Assembly: GCA_903908285.1 (NCBI GenBank)
Contig: CAIVRH010000032.1
Span: 1 to 36,377, forward strand
Direction: 5' to 3'
Source of the DNA: an uncultured candidate division Zixibacteria bacterium
GTDB taxonomy: Bacteria > Zixibacteria > MSB-5A5 > SM1-73
DNA: 36,377 nt
Of this stretch, positions 1 through 7,848 are shown piece after piece. The position numbers were made by a program, and so were the translations under genes. The notes under the pieces were generated by a model, which was not told the origin of the DNA, made no database searches, and was given only the letters and a program-made list of their open reading frames with translations. Numbering within the stretch: the first letter of the stretch is position 1; each line of letters begins with the position of its first letter.

Positions 1-53
1 AAAAAGACAAATTCTTTTTTAAGAGACATGACGTTTACCTCTTTCCATGGCAT
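1..53 (-). CDS. IS481-family transposase, N-terminal fragment
   Basis: A start codon at 53-51 on the minus strand, with GGAGGA just upstream, opens a frame reading MPWKEVNVMSLKKEFVF before the window edge. This matches the usual beginning of IS481 DDE transposases (MPWKEVxVMxLRxEFV), which insert and excise the element. Only 17 codons are present, so the catalytic domain cannot be inspected. The reading direction points out of the window, and the terminal repeat upstream agrees with the assignment. Confidence 0.75.
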   Translation of the reverse strand, partial: MPWKEVNVMSLKKEFVF

Positions 54-140
54 AATATCCTCCTTTCACAGTTGGATATTATACCTCAAAGTGTAACCTA
101 TGTCTCCGAACATGTGTAACCTATGTCCCCGGTCTGTACA
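1..140 (-). mobile_element. IS481-type insertion sequence, 5' end only
   Basis: Read on the minus strand, the element starts with TGTACAGACCGGGGACATAG and then carries a second, near-identical GGAGACATAGGTTACAC block before the transposase start. Duplicated short GGGGACATxGGTTACAC motifs with TGT at the outer edge are typical of IS481-family termini. The outer edge is placed at 140 because TGTACA ends there. The rest of the element lies outside the window. No target duplication can be checked because the other end is missing. Confidence 0.75.
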
Positions 141-279
141 GTGGGAGAGGGCTAGAGAGAGGGGATATACAAGATAAGTTTTGAGTTCAGTTACCACGAG
201 CCAACCCGTCCAGGTGCGCCTGTATGGGTGGACACGGTTCTCCCGACCTGCAAACTAATATAGAATACAACAACCTATG

Positions 280-306
280 TTTACCGTTTTCAGTGGATCG
301 TATAAT
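280..306 (+). promoter_or_regulatory. Putative sigma-70 promoter for the 329 gene
   Basis: A perfect TATAAT lies at 301-306, 22 nt before the start codon at 329. The best -35 candidate is TTTACC at 280-285, which is weak and spaced only 15 nt. An AAAGGGG ribosome binding site follows at about 315-321. Confidence 0.4.
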
Positions 307-328
307 CATTGTTTAAAGGGGAAATAAT

Positions 329-538
329 ATGAAAAAGATTTATGCAACCGATGAAATCACGGAAGCCGATAAAATCAAAAATTTATTGGGGAAAAAAGGA
401 TTCACGGTAATCATTAAGAAAGAATCGGTAATAGCTCAATCAGGAAAACCAATAGAAATATTAATAGATGACAAAGACGATGAAAAAAAAGCAAAAAAAT
501 CATATCTGACTATATTGATAAGGACATCTCAGATATAA
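329..538 (+). CDS. DUF2007-like small domain, zero-frame product of a frameshifted gene
   Basis: The 69-residue frame begins MKKIYATDEITEADKIKNLL, which resembles DUF2007 (putative signal-transducing) domains: a beta-alpha-beta fold that begins with an xATxDxxEAxxIKxLL helix and ends in an acidic, lysine-rich stretch (residues 47-58). The start is supported by AAAGGGG seven nucleotides upstream. After residue 57 the zero frame gives a short unrelated tail and stops. The -1 frame continues into a natural-looking extension with a linker, a membrane helix and a repeat domain. The two frames meet at A-runs (483-490 and 493-499). The gene is either broken by a one-base indel (or a sequencing error), or the two products are joined by -1 frameshifting. 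The exact role of DUF2007 proteins is unknown to me. Confidence 0.6.
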   Translation: MKKIYATDEITEADKIKNLLGKKGFTVIIKKESVIAQSGKPIEILIDDKDDEKKAKKSYLTILIRTSQI

Positions 539-1185
539 ATTCCTCTAAGTCTTCATCAAAATCAGGATTTTGGGGTGGTTTAATACTTGGTCTTATCTTG
601 GGTTTTATCATCTTTTTGGCATTTGACTCATTATCACAAGCAAATCATAAAAAACTCCCTACCAGCTGGGATGCAAATGGCGATGGCAAAAAAGATGCTT
701 GGGCTGTATATTCCGAAGGGAAACTTATCCAATACATATATGACCGAAATGGTGATGGAAAAGTTGATGATTGGAGTTATTTTGAAAATGGTATTAACGT
801 ACGCGACGAAGCAGACTTGAATCATGATAACCGAATAGATGCATGGAGATATCGCGAACCTTCAGGTCAAATATATAAAGCCGAATATGATCATGATTAT
901 GATGGGAAAGCCGAAAATGTGGAATATTTCAAAAACGGCGAAAGAGATAAATTCACGCGTGATAATGATCGTGATGGCCATATAGATGAATGGGGAAATT
1001 TAGAAAATGGATCGGTGAAAGAAATAAGATGGTCATTCAACAATGACGAAATCATAGATAAAAAAACTCTGTATAAAAATGGAAGAAAAATTAAAGAATT
1101 TTATGATCGTGATAGGGATGGTAACTTCGATGAAGAGATAACTCTGGATGAATTTGAAAGAGTAATAAGAACCGAAAAAAAATAA
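484..1185 (+). CDS. Membrane-anchored acidic repeat protein, -1 frame continuation of the 329 gene
   Basis: This frame is open from 484 to the stop at 1183-1185. Past the A-run it reads KKIISDYIDKDISDIN, a serine-rich linker, then a membrane helix (GFWGGLILGLILGFIIFLAF, about 553-624). About five repeats of roughly 30-35 residues follow (about 670-1150), each with a DxNxDGxxD-like loop such as DANGDGKKD, DRNGDGKVD, DNDRDGHID and DRDRDGNFD, followed by aromatic and Asn-Gly positions. The loops resemble Ca-binding EF-hand or dockerin loops, so Ca binding outside the membrane is plausible but inferred. There is no good independent start; the ATG and TTG codons near 587-598 would cut the membrane helix. 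It is therefore best read as the second half of the DUF2007-like gene. Confidence 0.55.
   Translation, partial: KKSKKIISDYIDKDISDINSSKSSSKSGFWGGLILGLILGFIIFLAFDSLSQANHKKLPTSWDANGDGKKDAWAVYSEGKLIQYIYDRNGDGKVDDWSYFENGINVRDEADLNHDNRIDAWRYREPSGQIYKAEYDHDYDGKAENVEYFKNGERDKFTRDNDRDGHIDEWGNLENGSVKEIRWSFNNDEIIDKKTLYKNGRKIKEFYDRDRDGNFDEEITLDEFERVIRTEKK
493..499 (+). other. A AAA AAA slippery heptamer at a frame junction
   Basis: The zero-frame codons are gcA-AAA-AAA, which is the classic -1 slippage arrangement. Slipping back one base makes the next codon ATC at 499 and joins the 329 frame to the 484-1185 frame. A second A-run (483-490) a few bases upstream could serve the same way. A one-base loss from a homopolymer would look identical. 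Confidence 0.4.
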
Positions 1186-1305
1186 ATAGCCATTTCATCC
1201 GACCATCCTGCCTGGCTGCGTCGCTTTAGCTGGAAGCTTAATTCCATGTTAGATAAAGAAACTATGAAAGGGCATCCAAGCCGATAGGCAAGGTGCCTTT
1301 CTGAT

Positions 1306-1518
1306 CGGATACACGTAAACATTTTTCGCCGGCTTTGAAATTAGGCCATACATGAACAAGATCTGCATTTTAGTGGGTATGACGATCCTGGGTTGGTTGG
1401 GGTGGTGGGTAGGATCAAAACTTGGTGGTCTCCTGACATCCTTCTTGTTCAGCGGTGTTGGCAGCCTGTTAGGAGTCTACATCGGCTGGCGTATCAATCG
1501 TGACTACCTCAGTTGATC
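1306..1518 (+). repeat. ~210 bp direct repeat, copy 1, upstream of the GTPase gene
   Basis: The repeat starts at CGGATACACGTA and runs through the small membrane gene at 1352-1516. The second copy is at 3238-3450, in the same orientation, and differs by scattered single-base changes. Homology stops abruptly just after the small gene's stop codon. Confidence 0.9.
1352..1516 (+). CDS. 54-residue glycine-rich membrane microprotein, copy 1
   Basis: The ATG at 1352 opens a 54-codon frame beginning MNKICILVGMTILGWLGWWV and ending GWRINRDYLS. It is mostly two hydrophobic stretches (about residues 4-20 and 25-46) rich in Gly spaced as in glycine-zipper membrane helices, closed by a short basic tail. 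It is coding-like because the second copy at 3284-3448 keeps the frame and length despite several base changes, with only three residue differences (S30A, F33L, I43V). The ribosome binding site is weak. No function is recognised; it resembles small hypothetical inner-membrane proteins. Confidence 0.6.
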   Translation: MNKICILVGMTILGWLGWWVGSKLGGLLTSFLFSGVGSLLGVYIGWRINRDYLS

Positions 1519-2023
1519 TTAAATCCGCACGGCACACACCCTTAAACCCCCGATATCTAAACTGAGTTTGTAGCCGCAATCTTTAGATTGCGCAAATCCT
1601 TCCTATTGAAGGAAATCGATTTTTCCCTCTCCTCTTGGTATGTACCATGCAGGAGAGGACATTGTAGTAGTCGCACGGACGCCCAGACGGGGGCGTCTGC
1701 CTGCCCGCCTTGGGGCATTCATGCGACTTGCATTTATCTCTTCCTCCCCATAGGGGAGAGGGTTAGGGGGGCGCCAAGATAAGTCAAACCTCTCCTCTAT
1801 GTAGCATATTCGAATGAATAATTCAAATTAAAAGTTGATAAAGCTGTATAAATGATTGCAATCTGGGCTTATGTCAATTGAAACCTTGGCGTGGTATACT
1901 GCAGCTTCGTAGGCCAAGGGTATTATGAAGAAACCATATAATCTCTGTTCGGCAAGATGCGGTGTGCCCTGATTCCGGCGGGAGCAGGCGCGCGGGCCCT
2001 TGGCGCGGACAAGTGAGGTTGCG
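1519..2023. repeat. Intergenic stretch of nested hairpin repeats before the GTPase
   Basis: No gene is convincing here. A perfect 8-bp stem lies at 1575-1592 (CGCAATCT/AGATTGCG after GTAGC). CTCTCCT pairs with AGGAGAG at 1628-1657, with an inner GGTA/TACC. AGTCGCA pairs with TGCGACT at 1669-1728 and encloses GACGCCC/GGGCGTC. A CCCCATAGGGGAGAGGG element lies near 1747-1763. The first hairpin shares its GTAGCCGCA start with the minus-strand hairpin at 13989-14007. The last ~200 bases before the GTPase gene show nothing definite. Confidence 0.55.
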
Positions 2024-3064
2024 GTGAAGATCGGACTCGTCGGCTACGCCGGCTCAGGAAAAACCACAGTGTTCAACACGATGACCAGGCTCGCCGTGCC
2101 GGTCGGCTACGGCGGCGAAGTGCGGCTCGGGACCGTACGTGTACCCGACGAGCGCATCGAACAGCTCTCCGGCATCTTCAACCCGAAGAAGACGACCTAC
2201 GCCGAGATGATCTTTTGTGACGTGCCTGGCGAGCGCGGGGCAGAACGCAAGGGCCTCTCAACCCGGGCGTTCGTGACGATCCGCCAGCAGGAGGCGCTCG
2301 CGCTCGTGCTCCGCGACTTCGAGAACCCGACGGTCGAGGGCATCGCCGATCCCCTCCGGGATTTGAACGGTTTCTCGGACGAGTGCATCCTGGCTGATCT
2401 CGAGCTGGTCGAGGGGCTGCTGACGCGGGCGCGAAAGGACAATATGTCGCCGGCCGACCGCGATCGCTTGGAGAGTATGCGGGGCGTCCTGGAGGATGGA
2501 AGGCCGCTGCGCACGCTGTCGGCTGACGAACTCGATCGCGACTGCCTCAAGGGCTATCAGCTCCTGACGGACCGTCCGCTGTTCGTCGTCGTGAACCGCG
2601 ACGAGGACAGAGCCGCCGACCCGCTGCCCGACAACCTGGCAGCGCGTATCCACGAACTGGGAGCGGTGGGTCTGGCGCTCTCGGCGACTGTCGAGGCTGA
2701 GATCGCCGTACTCCATACCGACGACCAAGCAGCTTTCCTCCAGGACCTGGGCCTCACCGAGTCGGCCCTCGCGCGCTTCATCCGGGCCGCCTACGGGCTC
2801 CTGGACCTCATCAGCTTCTTTACCGTTGGCGAGGACGAGGTGCGTGCGTGGACCATCACGCGCGGGATGTCGGCCCGCAAGGCCGCGGGGAAGATCCACT
2901 CCGACCTCGAGCGCGGCTTCATCCGCGCCGAGGTCATACCTTACGAGGTGTTCGTAGAACACGGCAGCGAGCAGGTCGTGAGAGGGGTGGGACTCGCCCA
3001 GACGGAGGGCAAGGAGTACGTTGTCGCCGACGGCGACATCATGAACGTTCGCTTCAACGTGTAG
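2024..3064 (+). CDS. YchF/Obg-like GTPase (DUF933/TGS C-terminal domain)
   Basis: The protein begins MKIGLVGYAGSGKTTVFN from a GTG at 2024, preceded by a GTGAGG-like ribosome binding site. A TTG 24 bases upstream would add eight residues that the family lacks. The P-loop (GYAGSGKT) is at residues 7-14 and the Walker B/G3 motif DVPG is near 66. A VVNRDED segment near 190 stands where G4 is expected; like YchF it lacks a canonical NKxD, so ATP may be bound as well as GTP. The C-terminal ~75 residues (GMSARKAAGKIHSDLERGFI to VADGDIMNVRFNV) match the TGS/DUF933 domain of YchF. At 346 residues it is slightly shorter than typical YchF (~363) and has the GYAGSGKT variant of the P-loop. These proteins associate with ribosomes or stress responses. 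Codon third positions are strongly G+C-rich, unlike flanking genes, and the gene sits between direct repeats, which suggests transfer. Confidence 0.8.
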   Translation: MKIGLVGYAGSGKTTVFNTMTRLAVPVGYGGEVRLGTVRVPDERIEQLSGIFNPKKTTYAEMIFCDVPGERGAERKGLSTRAFVTIRQQEALALVLRDFENPTVEGIADPLRDLNGFSDECILADLELVEGLLTRARKDNMSPADRDRLESMRGVLEDGRPLRTLSADELDRDCLKGYQLLTDRPLFVVVNRDEDRAADPLPDNLAARIHELGAVGLALSATVEAEIAVLHTDDQAAFLQDLGLTESALARFIRAAYGLLDLISFFTVGEDEVRAWTITRGMSARKAAGKIHSDLERGFIRAEVIPYEVFVEHGSEQVVRGVGLAQTEGKEYVVADGDIMNVRFNV

Positions 3065-3206
3065 CCTGGCGAAGCTAAGTCGGTCCGGCACCGTCTGCCG
3101 AACCAGCAGATTGAGCAGGCTTTTAAGGCCTTGGTCAGGAGTAAGCTTCATCCCGGCCTGTTGTTTTTGTCTAGCATAAGATACATTCTGAAGGGTAAGA
3201 TACCAG

Positions 3207-3230
3207 GTCAGGAGCCGTCAGGCTCCTGAC
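3207..3230. repeat. Perfect 10-bp stem hairpin
   Basis: GTCAGGAGCC and GGCTCCTGAC pair around a GTCA loop. No T-run follows on either strand, so it is more likely a dispersed hairpin repeat than an intrinsic terminator, although it lies downstream of the GTPase gene. Confidence 0.6.
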
Positions 3231-3237
3231 ACTTAAG

Positions 3238-3450
3238 CGGATACACGTATACATTTTTCACCGGCATTGAAATCAGGCCATACATGAATAAGATCTGCAT
3301 TTTAGTGGGTATGACGATCCTGGGTTGGTTGGGGTGGTGGGTAGGATCAAAACTTGGTGGTCTGTTGACCGCCTTCTTGCTCAGCGGTGTTGGCAGCCTG
3401 TTAGGAGTCTACGTCGGCTGGCGTATCAATCGTGATTACCTCAGCTGATT
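3238..3450 (+). repeat. ~210 bp direct repeat, copy 2, downstream of the GTPase gene
   Basis: It is homologous to 1306-1518 from CGGATACACGTA through the small-gene stop. The base differences are scattered and many are at third codon positions, so the duplication is not very recent, or the copies diverged under coding constraint. Confidence 0.9.
3284..3448 (+). CDS. 54-residue glycine-rich membrane microprotein, copy 2
   Basis: Same length and frame as the gene at 1352-1516, beginning MNKICILVGM and ending GWRINRDYLS. Ala30, Leu33 and Val43 replace Ser, Phe and Ile, all conservative for a membrane helix. Several other differences are silent, which supports selection on the protein. No function is known. 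The paired arrangement around the GTPase may reflect insertion into, or duplication of, this locus. Confidence 0.6.
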   Translation: MNKICILVGMTILGWLGWWVGSKLGGLLTAFLLSGVGSLLGVYVGWRINRDYLS

Positions 3451-3517
3451 CTAAGTTGAAGTCCGTAGGCGGGGTTCATCCTGCCCTTCGGTCCTGCACT
3501 TCGTCCTGAGACTCAGT

Positions 3518-3565
3518 GTCGAAGGAAGACCTCAGGGTCGAAGGAAGACCTCAGGGTCGAAGGAA
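3518..3565 (+). repeat. Short tandem repeat, 19 bp x 2.5
   Basis: GTCGAAGGAAGACCTCAGG occurs at 3518-3536 and 3537-3555, followed by a partial unit. The TCCTGAG/GTCGAAGG motif is the same dispersed family seen near 20930, inside thyX at 25575-25620 and near 26985-27020. The surrounding stretch 3449-3690 holds no gene that I can support. Confidence 0.8.
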
Positions 3566-3690
3566 AGAGTTATAACCTGAAGGGCTCCCAGCCCCGCAGG
3601 AAAGTCCGCACGTCAGAAATCCTTCGACTCCTGACATTTAAGCTGCATCCCTTCCTTTGATCTCACCGTATCGTAAATATTCTTTATTTC

Positions 3691-3718
3691 TTGACAATAG
3701 GGGAAAATTACGTATATT
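3691..3718 (+). promoter_or_regulatory. Sigma-70-type promoter of the metallopeptidase gene
   Basis: TTGACA at 3691-3696, a 16-nt spacer and TATATT at 3713-3718. Transcription would begin about 150 nt before the start codon at 3872. The same TTGAC-N16-TATATT layout precedes the peptidase genes at 7849 and 23912 (minus). Confidence 0.75.
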
Positions 3719-3871
3719 AATTTTAGATTCAATAATACGGGCTGGAAGTGTTGTTTCAAAATTGCACTCTCGAGTTTACTTGAAAGAAGAATTGAACCCT
3801 AATCTATCTATTAGCTTAGAAACGAATTATACTGCTATATCACTATTAACCCCCAAAAGGAGTAGGAACTG

Positions 3872-6800
3872 ATGAAACTCCAAAAAGCTTTGGCAGGTTT
3901 TATGTTTTTGGTTTCATTGATGTTGCTGTTGAGCGTATTACCGGCTACCTCCGCTGGCAGTCCGCTTACCGGCGGCACTCCGGTAGTCCCCCCGCCGGGA
4001 GAGTCGTGGGCGGCATCGGCACAAGCCACCGGGACGGATGATGCCTCCGGGATAGTGGAGAATAGTACGGTATTGAAGCTTAAGAACACTACAGCGCAGG
4101 TGAGCGCTTATCGAAGACAAGGGGAGATCAAGCGGCTGTATGGGGCAGCATTTTCGTCCGGTATAAACCCTGAGGAAAGTGCGGAAAGTTTTCTTCAGTC
4201 CAATGCTCAGCTTTTGGGATTGAATGTATCGGATCTGGGCGACCGGTACCTCCAGCCGGTGATGTACGATCAGGCCACTGGGAAGTATAAGTTCATGGCG
4301 GTTTGCTATAACCAGAAGAAGGATGGGATAGCGGTATACGGTTCCCGTCTTGTCCTTTTGGTCCGTAACGAGGCGGGCTACCCATTGGTATTGGCATCAT
4401 CCAGCTTGCATTCTTTGGGTGATTTCCAACTGATGTTGAAAGGATCGATGAACAGCGCTATAGGGAAAGCAAATGCACAGAAGCTAACCCCGGGGGTGGC
4501 AAACTTCAGCGAGCCGCAGACGGTGATCTGGGCTGGGGTGGAAGACATTAAGGCTCCACCGGTGGTGGCATACAGTTTTGAAGGGGATAACTATTCTGTT
4601 TCCAATGCACCGGAACCGGAGAGATACCGGTATGTGGTGAATGCGGAGACGGGGGAGATATTATATATAGAAAACTTGATTGTATTTGTGAATGTTACCG
4701 GGCAGGTGCAGGGGAAAGCCACGCAGGGCAAAGCGGCGGATTTCTGCGAGGAGGAGTTGGGTGTGGGAATGCCCTGGGCGCGGGCAGCGATCGGGAGTAC
4801 GACGACATACGGGGATTCTTTAGGTAACTATGTGTTAGTGAACATCGGCAGTACGCAGGTAATAGTAAGCTCCGGGCTTTTGGGGCACTGGTTTTCGGTA
4901 ACCAACCAGGCGGGGGCGAATGAGGTGTTGTACGATACCATCATCCCTCCCGGACCGGCGAATTTTATGCACAATCCCCTGAATTTAGATGAGTATATCC
5001 GGGCGCAAACTAACGGTTATCTGCAGGCGAACGTGGTACGGGATTATACCTTGAAGTTTAATCCGGCTTATCCGGGTTTGCAGCAGAGCCAGTTTCCGGT
5101 ATATGTGAATGATAATACGGGCTACTGTCCGGGGAATGCGTGGTATGACGGGAGTTCCATCACTTTTTGCCGTTCGGGAAGCGGATATCCGAACACGGCT
5201 TTTTCGACGGTGATCCATCATGAATACGGGCATCATTTAGTGGCAATGGCGGGCAGTGGGCAGGATCAATACGGAGAGGGGATGGGGGATGTGATGGGTT
5301 TATTAATCACGGACGATCCGGGGACGGGTTACGGTTTCTACGGGACCGGTACCTGCAGCCAGCCTTTGCGAACGGCCCTTAACACCATGCAGTATCCCTG
5401 TACCAGCGATATTCATACTTGCGCCCAGTTGATATCCGGTTGTGTTTGGGATACGCGAAACGCTCTGGTGGTAACCAATCCATCCACTTACCGGGATATC
5501 CTTTCCAATTTGGCGATCAATGCCATACTTCTTCACACCGGGGGGACTATCGATCCGAGCATCACCATCGATTACCTGACCTTAGATGATGACAACGGCA
5601 ATATCAACGACGGGACTCCGCATTACAGCGAGATCGCCACCGGCTTTGGAGCGCACAACATGGATGCACCGCCGCTGTCGCTTTTGGCTTACTCCTTTCC
5701 CAACGGACTGCCGGAGTTGATCTCACCCTCGGGCGGAACCACCGTACGGGTAGTGGTAACGGGTGTATCAGCTCAGCCCCAGCCTGGCACCGGCATTTTG
5801 TTCTACAACAACGGTTCCGGCTGGACCCAGATACCTATGACTCAGATTGAAAATAATGTCTACGATGCGGTTTTCCCTCAAACCGAATGCGGAACCCAAG
5901 TATCCTATTATTTCCGCACCCAGACTACCACCGGACAGTACCAGGCCTATCCCACTAATGCACCCAGCGAAGTGCTCCACGTCCTTTCCGCTTCCAGCAT
6001 TAGCACGGTATTCACCGATAACTTCAACACGGACAAGGGTTGGACCGTGCAGAATGGCACCGGTTTGACCTCCGGTGCATGGCAGCGCGGTATTCCAGCC
6101 GGGAACGGAGATCGATGCGATCCGGCTGATGATTTTGATGGCTCAGGATATTGCTATGTAACCGGAAACCAGTATGGAGATTACGATATCGACGGTGGAA
6201 TCACCTGGTTGATCTCCCCGGTATTGGATTTGAGCCAGGTCAATGACGCTGTGATTCACTATGCTATATGGTATCAGAATGATTGCGGAGCCGATCCGAA
6301 CAACGACCTTTTCTATGTCTATGTCTCTAGCAATAGCGGAACCAATTGGACTACGGTACAAACTATCGGGCCATCGAGCCTGGGTGGTTGGACTGAGTTC
6401 TCATTTATGGCCGGTGATTTTGTCAACCTTACCAACCAGATCAAGGTTCGTTTCGAAGCCTCTGATTTAAATTCCGGCTCGGTGGTGGAAGCAGGTGTGG
6501 ATGCTTTCATGGTTTCAGCTTATCAATGCAGTCTTATCTGCGTGGATTCGGATACGGACGGATATGGCGATCCGGGTTACCCGGAAAACACTTGCGCTTT
6601 AGATAACTGTCCCACCATATACAATCCGAGTCAGTTGGATGCCGATCACGACGGGATAGGTGATGTTTGTGATAACTGCACCGATACCGATGGTGACGGT
6701 TATGGCAATCCCGGTTACCCGGTCAACACTTGTGCTCTGGATAATTGTCCTACCGTTTCTAATCCCAGCCAGGCAGATGAGGATTCCGATGGGATAGGAG

Positions 6801-7588
6801 ATGCATGTGATCCCTGTCTTAATAATCCGCTGAACGATTGCTGTAATCCGGTCGGATCCAACCTACGCCCCAGCATCACTTCTCCAACTGCGGATACCGC
6901 GGCTCCTTCACCTGAACCCTTTAAGTATGTGGCATCTGCCACTGATCCAAACTGTGACGGCTCCGGGCTGACTTTCAGTTTCAGTCGGATCCCCTCCTGG
7001 TGCACCGTATCGGGTGATACCTTATCAGGTGTGGTAACTTGCAGTTACAGCGACACTTCTTTCAGAATTATCGCTTCGGATGGCAGTCTGGCAGATACTC
7101 ACACAGTCGCTTTGAAAATCGACCATTCGAATGTGGCTCCCACCATCACCCCAATTGGAGATCCGGTCATAGTCTCCTTCTTGGGAAGTTTTGTTTATTA
7201 TCCCACGATTATTGATCCGGATGATGCGGTTCACTCCATCAATTACCTGGAGTATCCGCACTGGTGCTCGGTTTCTAACGATACGGTGACGGGCACAGCC
7301 CCCGATACCATATTTACCGAAAGATTGACGGTAACGGTTAAAGATTATTGTAAAGCCGATACTTTGTCGTTTTTGGTAAAAACCTATCTGCGCGGAGATG
7401 CCAACGGGGACCGGGTGATCGATATCAGTGACGTGGTCCAAATAATAAACTACCTGTTCAAAAACGGTCCGGTTCCTGATCCGTATATATCCGGAGAAAC
7501 CAACTGCGACGGCGTAATAGATATTGCAGATGTGGTATATTTAATCAACTACTTGTTCAAAGACGGACCAGCACCAATTTGTCCTTGA
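3872..7588 (+). CDS. Secreted zinc metallopeptidase (M36/fungalysin-like) with TSP3, Ig-like and dockerin-like domains
   Basis: The 1238-residue protein has a signal peptide (to about 28) and an FTP-type propeptide (about 75-190). The catalytic domain has the zinc motif H450-E-Y-G-H454 and a GEGMGD motif with the likely third ligand Glu469. The region around 575-590 has the [17 protein letters not shown] segment seen in many secreted M36-like proteins. Next come a beta-rich module (about 608-711), a jelly-roll/MAM-like module (712-886), two thrombospondin type-3 Ca repeats (about 893-982), two putative-Ig domains (about 998-1172), and a two-repeat dockerin-like tail (1175-1238). The start has AAAGGAG upstream. 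Modules 608-886 recur in the neighbouring papain-like enzyme. The role is probably extracellular protein degradation with Ca-stabilised or protein-bound display. The HExxH-to-Glu spacing is shorter than I recall for classic fungalysins, so the family label is approximate. Confidence 0.88.
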   Translation: MKLQKALAGFMFLVSLMLLLSVLPATSAGSPLTGGTPVVPPPGESWAASAQATGTDDASGIVENSTVLKLKNTTAQVSAYRRQGEIKRLYGAAFSSGINPEESAESFLQSNAQLLGLNVSDLGDRYLQPVMYDQATGKYKFMAVCYNQKKDGIAVYGSRLVLLVRNEAGYPLVLASSSLHSLGDFQLMLKGSMNSAIGKANAQKLTPGVANFSEPQTVIWAGVEDIKAPPVVAYSFEGDNYSVSNAPEPERYRYVVNAETGEILYIENLIVFVNVTGQVQGKATQGKAADFCEEELGVGMPWARAAIGSTTTYGDSLGNYVLVNIGSTQVIVSSGLLGHWFSVTNQAGANEVLYDTIIPPGPANFMHNPLNLDEYIRAQTNGYLQANVVRDYTLKFNPAYPGLQQSQFPVYVNDNTGYCPGNAWYDGSSITFCRSGSGYPNTAFSTVIHHEYGHHLVAMAGSGQDQYGEGMGDVMGLLITDDPGTGYGFYGTGTCSQPLRTALNTMQYPCTSDIHTCAQLISGCVWDTRNALVVTNPSTYRDILSNLAINAILLHTGGTIDPSITIDYLTLDDDNGNINDGTPHYSEIATGFGAHNMDAPPLSLLAYSFPNGLPELISPSGGTTVRVVVTGVSAQPQPGTGILFYNNGSGWTQIPMTQIENNVYDAVFPQTECGTQVSYYFRTQTTTGQYQAYPTNAPSEVLHVLSASSISTVFTDNFNTDKGWTVQNGTGLTSGAWQRGIPAGNGDRCDPADDFDGSGYCYVTGNQYGDYDIDGGITWLISPVLDLSQVNDAVIHYAIWYQNDCGADPNNDLFYVYVSSNSGTNWTTVQTIGPSSLGGWTEFSFMAGDFVNLTNQIKVRFEASDLNSGSVVEAGVDAFMVSAYQCSLICVDSDTDGYGDPGYPENTCALDNCPTIYNPSQLDADHDGIGDVCDNCTDTDGDGYGNPGYPVNTCALDNCPTVSNPSQADEDSDGIGDACDPCLNNPLNDCCNPVGSNLRPSITSPTADTAAPSPEPFKYVASATDPNCDGSGLTFSFSRIPSWCTVSGDTLSGVVTCSYSDTSFRIIASDGSLADTHTVALKIDHSNVAPTITPIGDPVIVSFLGSFVYYPTIIDPDDAVHSINYLEYPHWCSVSNDTVTGTAPDTIFTERLTVTVKDYCKADTLSFLVKTYLRGDANGDRVIDISDVVQIINYLFKNGPVPDPYISGETNCDGVIDIADVVYLINYLFKDGPAPICP

Positions 7589-7613
7589 GAAACTGGCGGT
7601 CAAATTAAGCCAA

Positions 7614-7650
7614 AATGCCTGTCGGGATCATACCCGGCAGGCATTTTTAT
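7614..7650 (+). terminator. Intrinsic terminator of the metallopeptidase gene
   Basis: AATGCCTGTCGGG pairs with CCCGGCAGGCATT around an ATCATA loop, with one G-T pair, and runs straight into a T-rich tail. It lies 25 nt after the stop codon. Confidence 0.85.
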
Positions 7651-7700
7651 TGAAAAATAGGGAAAGGGGCAATATCCGGGTATTCTGGCTATTCGAGAGC

Positions 7701-7728
7701 TTGACAAGTTCAGGAAAACTAGTATATT
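7701..7728 (+). promoter_or_regulatory. Sigma-70-type promoter of the papain-like peptidase gene
   Basis: TTGACA at 7701-7706, a 16-nt spacer and TATATT at 7723-7728, identical in layout to the promoter at 3691. It lies after the preceding gene's terminator, so the peptidase is transcribed independently, with a leader of about 115 nt. Confidence 0.75.
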
Positions 7729-7848
7729 AGTTATAGAATTGAAATAGGAAAGGAGATTTTACCGTAACTCTTTTATGTGGTTTTTGCCATCTGCTTTTCT
7801 TATGGTATCTCATACCCTAAAAGTATCTTAAGTAAGGAGAATTGAGCC

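Noticed and set aside
160-260. Possible tRNA or small RNA in the G+C-rich stretch after the left IS end
   Set aside because: No cloverleaf, T-loop GTTCxANxC or terminator could be assembled from the sequence.
1588-1782. Plus-strand 64-codon frame
   Set aside because: It runs through nested hairpin repeats; the translation is repeat-derived.
2258-3151. Long minus-strand reading frame (297 codons) opposite the GTPase gene
   Set aside because: It is an antisense shadow produced by the high third-position G+C of the plus-strand gene; it has no recognisable domain.
3657-3872. Plus-strand 71-codon frame just before the metallopeptidase
   Set aside because: It covers the -35/-10 promoter and leader of the peptidase, has no ribosome binding site, and shows no conserved pattern.
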